A stretch of DNA of 10,184 nucleotides from NCBI GenBank assembly GCA_018654125.1, contig JABIME010000326.1, positions 1-10,184 on the forward strand, given 5' to 3'. The notes beneath the pieces are model-generated. The model had not been told where the DNA came from. It was given only the letters and a program-made list of their open reading frames with translations, and made no database searches. Below are positions 1 to 6,940 of this stretch, in pieces. The position numbers and the translations under genes are program-made. The stretch is from Candidatus Cloacimonadota bacterium. Its GTDB lineage: Bacteria; Cloacimonadota; Cloacimonadia; Cloacimonadales; TCS61. Position 1 is the first letter of the stretch; the number at the start of each line of letters is the position of its first letter.

Positions 1-1206
1 ACAATTTCAAAAGATGATCTTTCAGCTTATCTCACAATACAAGACAATGGCAATATGATAGATGAAAAAGAGATCTCTAACCTTCTCTCTTCTGTGGGAG
101 TAAAAAATGGATTGGAAGAGGCAATTGATTATAATGCTAAAAATGAAATTACAAAAGAAATTGGTGAACCTTTTCTTATTGCTTTGGCAAATGTAACAAA
201 ATCTGAAGCAGGAATAAAATATAATTTTGATATTGAATCTTGTATAAATCCAGATCAACAATATGAAATGGATGATTTATCTCAGTTTGAAAAGGTTGAG
301 AAAGATCAAGCAATTGCCGATGTTTCTGCAAGTGAGATACAAAGTGGTGATGCTGATATTTTTGGAAATGTGGTCTCAACAGACAATGATCATCAAGTGA
401 ATGTGGATGATATAATGGGAAATAATGTTCATTTCTCTGCAGAAACAAATCAGATCTTGGCTACTGAAGCCGGATATCCATATTTAAATCATGAGAATAA
501 ATTATTTATTAGATCTACTTTCATATCTCAGGATATTCATGATACAAACAAGAAGATTTACGGAAGCACAACTATCGAAGGAGTTATTTCAAATTCCAAC
601 CTAGAAATTTTTGGTGACCTTTGGGTAAAAGGGAATGTTCGTGGTTGTAAGCAGGGTGGAATTATTGTTCATGGAGATGTGATATTAGATTATGCAGAGA
701 ATTCTGATATTTATGCTTCTGGGAATATAACGATCCACCATAATGCCAGAAACTGCTTAATGTATGCAAATGGAGGCATTGAGGCAACGGAGAACAGCTC
801 AATTTCTGGAGGTGTTATTCAAGGTGGAGAAGGACTAGAAGTATTTACTGTTGGAAGCCCGCTTAATATTCTAACAGAAGTAGAAATTGCTATAGCTCCA
901 TTTACAAAAGAACAGATTCGTACTACCAGCAGTAAGTTAGCACAGGCAAGAAATTCTGAGGAGATAGATGAACTCTTAATCTCTTCACAGATTGATAAGT
1001 TAAAAGAATTACAATCTGAATTTAATAATGAATTAGAAAGATCACATAACATGAACTCACCAAAGATCATTATAAAAGGGGAATTATTTCCAAATTCTAA
1101 TATAAGAATATTAAAAGACATATTAGAAATTTCAACTGAGAAGAATAACGTAGAAATATCAGCAACTGATTCTGGTTTGGAGATAAATGAAGTTGACAGA
1201 ATATAG
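1..1206 (+). CDS. FapA/DUF342 family protein, 5' end outside the window
   Basis: The frame is open from base 1 and already shows the DUF342 N-terminal pattern (ISKDDLSAYL, then SVGVKNGLEEA) before the first ATG at 55. The gene therefore starts upstream and that ATG is internal. The 401 visible residues contain the N-terminal region, a link with the typical VNVDDIMGNNVHF stretch (about 134-145), and a right-handed beta-helix of short G-D/V repeats (about 185-285: IFGDLWVKGNV, IIVHGDVIL, IYASGNITI, SGGVIQGGEGLEV). A charged helical segment follows (about 300-350), then a final beta strand region. Family members are usually 450-650 residues, so a modest N-terminal part is missing. FapA-type proteins are cytoplasmic. 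Some affect signalling or polar organisation, for example in Vibrio, but most have no assigned reaction. The family call is solid; the role is unknown. A terminator lies 104 bases after the stop. Confidence 0.88.
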   Translation, partial: TISKDDLSAYLTIQDNGNMIDEKEISNLLSSVGVKNGLEEAIDYNAKNEITKEIGEPFLIALANVTKSEAGIKYNFDIESCINPDQQYEMDDLSQFEKVEKDQAIADVSASEIQSGDADIFGNVVSTDNDHQVNVDDIMGNNVHFSAETNQILATEAGYPYLNHENKLFIRSTFISQDIHDTNKKIYGSTTIEGVISNSNLEIFGDLWVKGNVRGCKQGGIIVHGDVILDYAENSDIYASGNITIHHNARNCLMYANGGIEATENSSISGGVIQGGEGLEVFTVGSPLNILTEVEIAIAPFTKEQIRTTSSKLAQARNSEEIDELLISSQIDKLKELQSEFNNELERSHNMNSPKIIIKGELFPNSNIRILKDILEISTEKNNVEISATDSGLEINEVDRI

Positions 1207-1219
1207 CACCAAATATCTT

Positions 1220-1249
1220 TTGTTAATAAAAATAATTAGTGGGTATAGA
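1220..1249 (+). promoter_or_regulatory. Weak sigma70-like promoter candidate
   Basis: TTGTTA (1220-1225) is followed after 18 bases by TATAGA (1244-1249). This is the best -35/-10 pair I can see between the FapA-type gene and the zinc-ribbon gene. In such AT-rich DNA chance matches are common, and the promoter consensus of this lineage is not known to me. If it is real, the transcript would cross the hairpin at 1311-1334 before reaching the gene at 1367. Confidence 0.22.
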
Positions 1250-1310
1250 GAAAGTGAAGTATCTGTGGATTAAAACAATAGATCAAAAAGATTTTAGTAT
1301 AAATGATAAA

Positions 1311-1340
1311 AGCATTTACCAACCGGTAGATGCTTTTTTT
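1311..1340 (+). terminator. Intrinsic terminator after the FapA/DUF342 gene
   Basis: AGCATTTACC (1311-1320) pairs with GGTAGATGCT (1325-1334), giving a 10-bp stem with one T-G wobble and an AACC loop. Six T residues follow directly (1335-1340), then G and four more T. This is a textbook intrinsic terminator on the + strand. It separates the FapA-type gene from the zinc-ribbon/rnpB/recJ block. It ends only 26 bases before the next start codon, so it could also act as an attenuator for that gene. Confidence 0.85.
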
Positions 1341-1366
1341 GTTTTAAAAAGAGTTAAGGGGATTAC

Positions 1367-2080
1367 ATGAAAAAACAATTAGAGATATTAATTCAAATGC
1401 AAAAATATGATACGGTGATTGGTAAAAAAAATATTCTTACTGAAGAATTACCCCAGCAATTGAATAGTTTGAAGCAATCTCTATTAGATGCAGACGAAAC
1501 AGTTAACACTACAAAAAGTGAGCTTGATGAAAACCAGAAAGACCAAAAATTAAAAGAACTCGATATTGCAGATAATAACACAAAAGTTGCAAAATATAAA
1601 AATCAGCTTCTAACCATTGAAACTAACAAAGAATATAAAGCACTTAATAGCGAGATCAATCATTTAGAAAAGAAAAATTCTGGGATCGATGATGAACTGA
1701 TAGGTTTGATGGAGATCGAATCTGAACTTCGAGAGCGTTTAGAAGAAAACGAAGAGGCACAGAGAAAAGCATCTGACGAATTAAAAGCTAACGAAGAAAA
1801 ACTTGAAAAAGAAATTCAGGAAGTTCAAAAAGATATTGAAGAATTAAAAAGTAAAAGAAATAAAAAGGCTATAGAACTTCCAAGAGACCTTATTCGTAGG
1901 TATGGAAATTTAATAAAGAATAAAAACCGCAAAGCAGTTGTATTTAGCGATAATAAAGCCTGCAGTGGATGCGGATATACAATTAGACCACAAGTTGAGA
2001 TTGACATAAAAGCAGGTGACTCTGTAATTTATTGTGAAAGTTGTGGTAGAATTCTAGTAGATCATTTAGAAAGTAATTAG
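1367..2080 (+). CDS. Coiled-coil protein with C4-type zinc ribbon (COG1579/zf-RING_7)
   Basis: This 237-residue protein has a long charged coiled coil (about residues 30-170, rich in E, K, L and N). A C-terminal zinc ribbon follows, with CSGC (C199, C202) and CESC (C223, C226) as the four zinc ligands. The stretch ETNKEYKALNSEI (85-97) matches the conserved 'tNkEY.aL..Ei' signature of COG1579 proteins (PF02591). The length is typical for the family. The start is supported by a Shine-Dalgarno AAGGGG (1356-1361) five bases before the ATG. The function of the family is not firmly known; a nucleic-acid or protein scaffolding role is often suggested. The stop lies only four bases before the RNase P RNA. 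From memory, this neighbourhood recurs in other bacteria, which would make co-transcription with rnpB plausible. Confidence 0.9.
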   Translation: MKKQLEILIQMQKYDTVIGKKNILTEELPQQLNSLKQSLLDADETVNTTKSELDENQKDQKLKELDIADNNTKVAKYKNQLLTIETNKEYKALNSEINHLEKKNSGIDDELIGLMEIESELRERLEENEEAQRKASDELKANEEKLEKEIQEVQKDIEELKSKRNKKAIELPRDLIRRYGNLIKNKNRKAVVFSDNKACSGCGYTIRPQVEIDIKAGDSVIYCESCGRILVDHLESN

Positions 2081-2084
2081 AATA

Positions 2085-2475
2085 GTCAAAGAAGATAAAG
2101 TGTCTGCTGCGTGGAAACACGGAGAGGAAAGTCCGAACACTACAGGGCAGGATACTTCTTAACGGGAAGTTCTGGTAACAGAAAGCTAGCTCCACAGAAA
2201 TAAACTACCAGATATCATTTGATGTTTGGAAAAGGTGAAATGGCGGTGTAAGAGACCACCAGTTCTCGGTGTGAATCGGGAAGCTAGGAAAGCCTTATCC
2301 GGTGCAATGCCAAATAGGAGAATGAGAGCCGGCCCGGCTTGTTAAATTCTCGGGTGGGCAGCTAAAACCGGTCAGTAATGAACCCAGACGGGTATAGCAA
2401 TATTCGGTTTAGAGAAATAGACACTGGATTGCTTATTAGGCAATTTACAGAATTCGGCTTAATATCTTCTTTGAC
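2085..2475 (+). ncRNA. rnpB: RNase P RNA, bacterial class A
   Basis: This is the catalytic RNA of ribonuclease P, which removes 5' leaders from tRNA precursors. The ends are set by helix P1: GTCAAAGAAGATA (2085-2097) is perfectly complementary to TATCTTCTTTGAC (2463-2475). Conserved region I is GAGGAAAGTCCGAAC (2124-2138), and its P4 partner ACAGAATTCGGCTTA is at 2447-2461. P4 forms AAG-U-CCGAA with TTCGGCTT and keeps the universally bulged U (2132). The usual G-C pairs next to it are replaced by A-U pairs on both strands, a compensatory change. Other recognisable blocks are CCACAGAAATAAACTACC, GTGTAAGAGACCACC, GCAATGCCAAATAGG and the L15-type GGGTGGGCAGC. A T-rich stretch (2476-2486) follows P1 and may end a share of transcripts. 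About 391 nt is normal. The region 2081-2507 holds nothing else. Confidence 0.96.
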
Positions 2476-2507
2476 GTTTATTTTTTAAAAATAATAAGGA
2501 TAGAGAT

Positions 2508-4244
2508 ATGCAAAAAAGGTGGAGAATATCTGAACCCCTATCTGAGGAACAGAAACAACAAAAAGAAAACATCGTCGAAAACATAAAATGCCCAGAAATG
2601 ATAGCAGAGATGCTCATAAAAAAAGAGATTACAGATATAGAGGAAATAAAAAGATTCTTCCACCCCGATCTTAGCAATATGCACGACCCATTTCTTTATA
2701 AGGATATGAAGAAGGCAACAGTACGCATCATTAGTGCAATCGAAAAAAAAGAACTCATTACAATTTACGGTGATTACGATGTAGATGGCACAACATCATC
2801 TGCTTTGTTATATCTTGGGCTCAAAAAGGTCGGAGCCAATATTGAATACTATATTCCGCATAGAATGATAGATGGTTATGGTTTATCATTAAGTGGAGTT
2901 GATATTCTTAAAGAGAATGGAACAGAATTAATAATCAGTGTAGATTGCGGGATAAATGCGATTGATGAAATTGAGCAAATAAATGATCTGGGAATGGATA
3001 TTATTGTTACTGATCATCACAATCCGAAAGAAGAATTACCCAATGCAATTGCTATAATAAATCCTAAAATTAAAGATTGTGGTTACCCTTATGATATGCT
3101 TGCAGGCGTTGGAGTTGCATACAAACTTTTGGTTGCAGTATATTCCCAATTAGAAAAAAATACTGATGAACTTATAGATAAATATATAGATCTTGTTGCA
3201 CTGGGAACTATTGCTGATATTGTTCCACTCACGGGAGAAAATAGAATTATAGCCAGTCTTGGACTAGATAGACTTGTAAAGAAATATAATATTGGTTTGA
3301 ACGCACTTATAAAACTTGCCGGGCTTTCCCAAAAAGAGCTGAATTCAGCTGATATTGTATTTGGAATTGCACCGCGGATAAATGCTGCAGGTAGGATGGG
3401 TAGTGCAATGCGAGCTGTTGAACTCATGGTTTCTGTTGATGAAGAAGAAAGTGATGAACTGGCTCAAATAATTGAAAGGGAAAATTCTTTAAGGCAACAA
3501 ATAGATCAGCGTACATTCCAAGAAGCGTGTGATATTATAGAAAAAAAATATAAGAATATGGATGAGACTCCGATCATTGTTGTTTCTTCTGATGATTGGC
3601 ATCCAGGAGTCATAGGTATAGTTGCATCTAAACTTGTAGAAAAATATTACAGACCTTCAATAATGATAACTTTTAAAGAGGGAATAGGAAGCGGTTCCGG
3701 TAGAAGTATTGCCGGATTTAATTTATTTGATGCGCTTGTTTCTGTAGAAGGATATCTGGAAACTTTTGGCGGGCATAAATATGCTGCTGGATTGCAAATA
3801 TTAGTTGAATATGTAGATCTATTGGAAAATGAATTGAAGAAATACGTTAAAGAGCACACAACAGAAGATCAATTTATTCCACCATTAAACATTGATACAA
3901 ATTTGGAATTATTTGAGATTAATAATAACCTGCTAGAATGGTTAGAAAAATTTGCCCCATTTGGTCCGGGAAATATGCGTCCTACTTTTGTTACGGAGAA
4001 TGTTATGGTTGTTGGCTTTCCATATAACGTAGGAAAGAATCATCTAAAATTAAAAGTGATAAAAGACGGTTGTGAACTAGATCTTATCGGATTTAATTTG
4101 GGAGACTACCTGCCGTTCCTAAAAAAAGGTTCAAATGTTGATATTGCATATTCTTTAGAATTTAATACATGGCAGGGAAGAACATCAATTCAGGGGAAAC
4201 TAAAAGATCTGCGAATTTCCGATCAAGATAATTGGGATTATTAA
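2508..4244 (+). CDS. recJ: Single-stranded-DNA-specific 5'-3' exonuclease RecJ
   Basis: RecJ degrades single-stranded DNA 5' to 3' in recombination, mismatch and replication-fork repair in the cytoplasm. The 578-residue protein carries the full DHH-family motif series: YGDYDVDG (87-94), SVDCGIN (144-150), TDHHNP (168-173), ALGTIADIVPL (231-241) and GIAPRINAAGRM (286-297). The DHHA1 part follows with WHPGVIGIVASKL (364-376), GSGRS (396-400) and FGGHKYAAG (420-428). A C-terminal OB-like domain (about 455-570) includes FGPGN (485-489). All metal-binding Asp and His residues are present, so the enzyme looks active. The length fits the family. The ATG is supported by AAGGA (2496-2500) seven bases upstream. 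The gene begins 33 bases after rnpB and ends two bases before the next start, so it probably leads an operon with lnt. Confidence 0.97.
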   Translation: MQKRWRISEPLSEEQKQQKENIVENIKCPEMIAEMLIKKEITDIEEIKRFFHPDLSNMHDPFLYKDMKKATVRIISAIEKKELITIYGDYDVDGTTSSALLYLGLKKVGANIEYYIPHRMIDGYGLSLSGVDILKENGTELIISVDCGINAIDEIEQINDLGMDIIVTDHHNPKEELPNAIAIINPKIKDCGYPYDMLAGVGVAYKLLVAVYSQLEKNTDELIDKYIDLVALGTIADIVPLTGENRIIASLGLDRLVKKYNIGLNALIKLAGLSQKELNSADIVFGIAPRINAAGRMGSAMRAVELMVSVDEEESDELAQIIERENSLRQQIDQRTFQEACDIIEKKYKNMDETPIIVVSSDDWHPGVIGIVASKLVEKYYRPSIMITFKEGIGSGSGRSIAGFNLFDALVSVEGYLETFGGHKYAAGLQILVEYVDLLENELKKYVKEHTTEDQFIPPLNIDTNLELFEINNNLLEWLEKFAPFGPGNMRPTFVTENVMVVGFPYNVGKNHLKLKVIKDGCELDLIGFNLGDYLPFLKKGSNVDIAYSLEFNTWQGRTSIQGKLKDLRISDQDNWDY

Positions 4245-4246
4245 TA

Positions 4247-5077
4247 ATGAATACTAGATGTGGCATTGGGCTTCTTATTATGCTTTTTTTATTTTTAAAT
4301 GACTGCTCAACTATCGACATAAATGCAAATAGAACACCAGAAAAATTTGAAATAATACAGAAGATCCAAACCGATTTCGTTCCTAAAAAATGCGTTTATT
4401 CTGCAATAAATAAAACCGCTTTTGTTTGGGAAAATGAAGCTGATATAATTCATATTTATAGCAATGGAAATAAAATTAATACAATTGGAGGACTCGGTTT
4501 TAATGCACAAAGTTTTAATAAATTAGCAGATATCACACTAGCACCAGACGGTAATCTTTTAGCGCTCGATAGCTTCCAAAAAAAAATAAAAAAATTTGAT
4601 ATTGATGGGAAACTCATAGTTGAGATAAACTTAAATGATTTTGTTGAACCTGCACTTTTTACAGTTGCAATCGATGAAACGTATTACATTTTTGATAATG
4701 CTTCAAAAGAGATAATTATCACGCGAACTCTTGATAGATCTAACTGGTACGCTTTCGGAAAATTTCAATTTGAGACTCCAACTAAAATGAGTTTAGGTAA
4801 AAATGAAATAACCGTTTATGATGATAAGCAACATTCTACCCTGATCTTCGGTGTTTTGGGTAGATTTCAAAATAAAGTAAGTGGCAATATCCAAATTGAA
4901 AAACAGCAGCAATATATCTTAAAAGATCACTTCATTTATCATACTAAAAGTGAAGGTAAATTTGCGATTTCTGCAAATAAATGGAATGATTTTTCAATTA
5001 AAGATAGTGTGATATTGATCTCTAATAACGAAATATGGATCGGGAAAATTACTTATTCTAAGCTAAATGAAAAATAA
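4247..5077 (+). CDS. Putative exported protein with NHL-like beta-propeller repeats
   Basis: I do not recognise a named family. From the ATG at 4247 the product is 276 residues. It has a hydrophobic N-terminal segment (GIGLLIMLFLFLN, 6-18) followed by Cys20. That resembles a lipoprotein signal, but the residues before the Cys are N and D, so the lipobox (LND-C) is non-canonical. Residues 89-123 look like an NHL/beta-propeller blade (ADITLAPDGNLLALD, then IKKFDIDGKLIVEI). Weaker strand-rich segments continue to the end, suggesting a propeller fold. I preferred ATG 4247 to the in-frame TTG at 4232 because the TTG lies inside recJ and neither has a clear Shine-Dalgarno. The ATG sits two bases after the recJ stop and the 3' end overlaps lnt by 11 bases, so translational coupling is likely. 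The cell location and role are uncertain. Confidence 0.7.
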   Translation: MNTRCGIGLLIMLFLFLNDCSTIDINANRTPEKFEIIQKIQTDFVPKKCVYSAINKTAFVWENEADIIHIYSNGNKINTIGGLGFNAQSFNKLADITLAPDGNLLALDSFQKKIKKFDIDGKLIVEINLNDFVEPALFTVAIDETYYIFDNASKEIIITRTLDRSNWYAFGKFQFETPTKMSLGKNEITVYDDKQHSTLIFGVLGRFQNKVSGNIQIEKQQQYILKDHFIYHTKSEGKFAISANKWNDFSIKDSVILISNNEIWIGKITYSKLNEK

Positions 5078-6593
5078 ACTATTTTCTATAAAAAATAATA
5101 TCCATCTCTATCCGGCTTTATCGGGAGTAATACTCGGATTAAGCAGGCTTCCAATTCATCTTGGCTCCCTCGTATTTTTTGCTTTTATCCCATTATTATA
5201 TTTCTTTTTAGAACAGCGAAAGAAAAAAGAAATTCTAGTTGCGGCTGCAGCTTTTGCATCTGCTTACACTCTTGTAAGCTTGCACTGGATATCATTAGTT
5301 ACATTTCCAGGTTATTTGGGAGTCTTCGCTCTCTTCACTGCTTATTTCTATATTGTATTTCAAACTTATTATTTTATAAAACAGCAAAACCTAAAATATG
5401 GATATTTAGCATTTATTTTGGTCTGGATTAGTTTTGAATATTTGCAGAATTTTGGTGAATTTAGTTTTCCATGGTTCAATTTAGGATATTCATTAGTGGA
5501 TTATCTTCCATTTCTACAGCCACTCGAGATTGGAGGATTAGCTCTTCTCTCTTTGCTGATCTTGGTTATAAATATTCTACTTTTTGAGTTAAAAACCAAT
5601 TTAAAACGTAACATAACAATCATCTCTGTAATCATCATTTTGTGGTCAGCTTATGGCATAATTCGGCTGAAAACAATAAATTTAACTAAAACCGATTTCA
5701 ATGCATCAATTGTTCAAGTTAGTATTCCACAAGATAAAAAATGGGAAAAATTGTATAAAGACTCAACTTTTACTTTGTATAAAAATTTTAGCTTTAAAGC
5801 TGCAGAAGAAACCACTGATCTAATCATTTGGCCGGAATCAGCTACACCTGTTTATCTATTAAGGAACGTGAAATATCGAAAATGGATATTGGATCTTGCA
5901 CAAGATTTAGAAACAAATATTTTTACTGGATTTCCTCATTATATTTATGCAGGAGAAGATTATCCAAATAGATTCAGATTTTATAACTCTGCAACACTTA
6001 TTGGAAAAAACAGAGAGGTTTATGTTCCATATTACAAAAATATTCTGGTTCCTTTTGGAGAACGTATTCCATTCCTAAAGTATTTCCCGTTTTTGTGGAA
6101 TATCCATCTGGGACAAGCTAACTGGGAATATGGTGAAAAACTTGAATATTATACTATAAATGATTATAAATTTTCACCAATGATCTGTTTTGAAATTGCA
6201 TTTCCATTACTTACAACAGAGATGGCTAAGAATGATGTTGATTTTATTGTTAACGTAACTAATGATGCATGGTTTCATCGTTCTGCAGGAACATATCAGC
6301 ATGTTTCGATGACCAAATTCCGCGCCATTGAAACTCGAACGCAGATTTACAGAGCAGCAAATACAGGATATTCTGTGATTGTATCTCCAACCGGAGAGTT
6401 CCTAAAAACAACAGAACTTTTTGAAAAAGACACAATCAATAATTCTCTTTATATCTATGAAAATAATTCTTGCTTTACAAAATATTTCTTCTGGTTTCCT
6501 ATTGTCTTTGTAGTTGGTGCAGGAATACTTCTTGTGTATTCCATCATTAAGTGGTTGTTAAGCAGAAAGAGGAAGTTACAAAAAGAAATATGA
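5067..6593 (+). CDS. lnt: Apolipoprotein N-acyltransferase
   Basis: Lnt adds the third acyl chain to the N-terminal cysteine of lipoproteins in the inner membrane, the last step before Lol export in Gram-negative bacteria. The 508-residue protein starts with several hydrophobic membrane segments (about residues 15-48, 57-80, 84-104, 112-128, 155-173 and 183-200). A periplasmic nitrilase-fold domain (about 212-465) and a final membrane helix (about 473-497) follow. The expected Glu-Lys-Cys triad is visible as WPESATP (E257), YYKNILVPFGERIP (K324) and MICFE (C374). NVTNDAWF (396-403), RAIETRTQ (419-426) and AANTGYS (430-436) are also typical. The length matches the family. The ATG lies inside the end of the preceding gene, and the stop overlaps the next start by four bases (ATGA). 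The signature residues appear intact, so the enzyme should be functional. Confidence 0.96.
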   Translation: MKNKLFSIKNNIHLYPALSGVILGLSRLPIHLGSLVFFAFIPLLYFFLEQRKKKEILVAAAAFASAYTLVSLHWISLVTFPGYLGVFALFTAYFYIVFQTYYFIKQQNLKYGYLAFILVWISFEYLQNFGEFSFPWFNLGYSLVDYLPFLQPLEIGGLALLSLLILVINILLFELKTNLKRNITIISVIIILWSAYGIIRLKTINLTKTDFNASIVQVSIPQDKKWEKLYKDSTFTLYKNFSFKAAEETTDLIIWPESATPVYLLRNVKYRKWILDLAQDLETNIFTGFPHYIYAGEDYPNRFRFYNSATLIGKNREVYVPYYKNILVPFGERIPFLKYFPFLWNIHLGQANWEYGEKLEYYTINDYKFSPMICFEIAFPLLTTEMAKNDVDFIVNVTNDAWFHRSAGTYQHVSMTKFRAIETRTQIYRAANTGYSVIVSPTGEFLKTTELFEKDTINNSLYIYENNSCFTKYFFWFPIVFVVGAGILLVYSIIKWLLSRKRKLQKEI

Positions 6594-6925
6594 AAAAATA
6601 TTATTATACGATCGGGGAAGTTGGTAATTTGCTAGATCTAAAAGCGCACGTTTTGCGTTATTGGGAAACCGAATTTCCACAGGTGCATCCGAAGAAAAAA
6701 TTTGGACGCAATCGACGCTACAGTCCCGAAGATATTGAAATATTAAAGAAGATTAAATATATGCTTCACACTCAAGGATTCACAATTGATGGTGCAAAAA
6801 AGAAGTTGAAGGAAGATCAGCAGCATAAAGAACAGATCAGCTTAGATTTTTCTGTTAATAAAAAAGAAGTTAAGAATAAAATAATGAATGAGTTAAAAGA
6901 AGTAAAAGAACTATTAACTAAATAA
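6590..6925 (+). CDS. Small MerR-family transcriptional regulator
   Basis: This 111-residue protein consists of an N-terminal MerR winged helix-turn-helix (about residues 5-75) and a short lysine-rich tail. Visible signatures are YTIGEVGNLLDLKAHVLRYW (6-25), followed by WETEFP, NRRYSPEDIEILKKIK (41-56) and TQGFTIDGAKKKL (61-73). It has no effector-binding domain and no metal-binding cysteine cluster, so no ligand can be inferred. It belongs to the short 'WE.EFP' type of MerR-like proteins widespread in FCB and delta-proteobacterial genomes. I chose ATG 6590 because it overlaps the lnt stop as ATGA, a common coupling arrangement. The in-frame GTG at 6551 would add 13 residues outside the domain. 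A GAGG (6569-6572) is 17 bases away, too far for a standard Shine-Dalgarno. It is the last gene of the recJ-lnt unit. Confidence 0.88.
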   Translation: MKKYYYTIGEVGNLLDLKAHVLRYWETEFPQVHPKKKFGRNRRYSPEDIEILKKIKYMLHTQGFTIDGAKKKLKEDQQHKEQISLDFSVNKKEVKNKIMNELKEVKELLTK

Positions 6926-6940
6926 TTATAAAAAGAAATA

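Noticed and set aside
819..1121. 100-residue open frame on the - strand inside the FapA-type gene
   Set aside because: It is antisense to the beta-helix and C-terminal coding sequence, with low-complexity content and no family match.
3089..3427. 112-residue open frame on the - strand inside recJ
   Set aside because: It is antisense to conserved RecJ motifs, lacks a recognisable domain and has no ribosome binding context; it is a shadow of recJ.
4232..4246. TTG start five codons upstream of the propeller-like gene
   Set aside because: It is inside recJ and gives no better ribosome binding site than the ATG just after the recJ stop.
6551..6589. GTG start for the MerR-type gene
   Set aside because: It adds 13 residues outside the helix-turn-helix domain; the ATG forms a typical ATGA overlap with the lnt stop.
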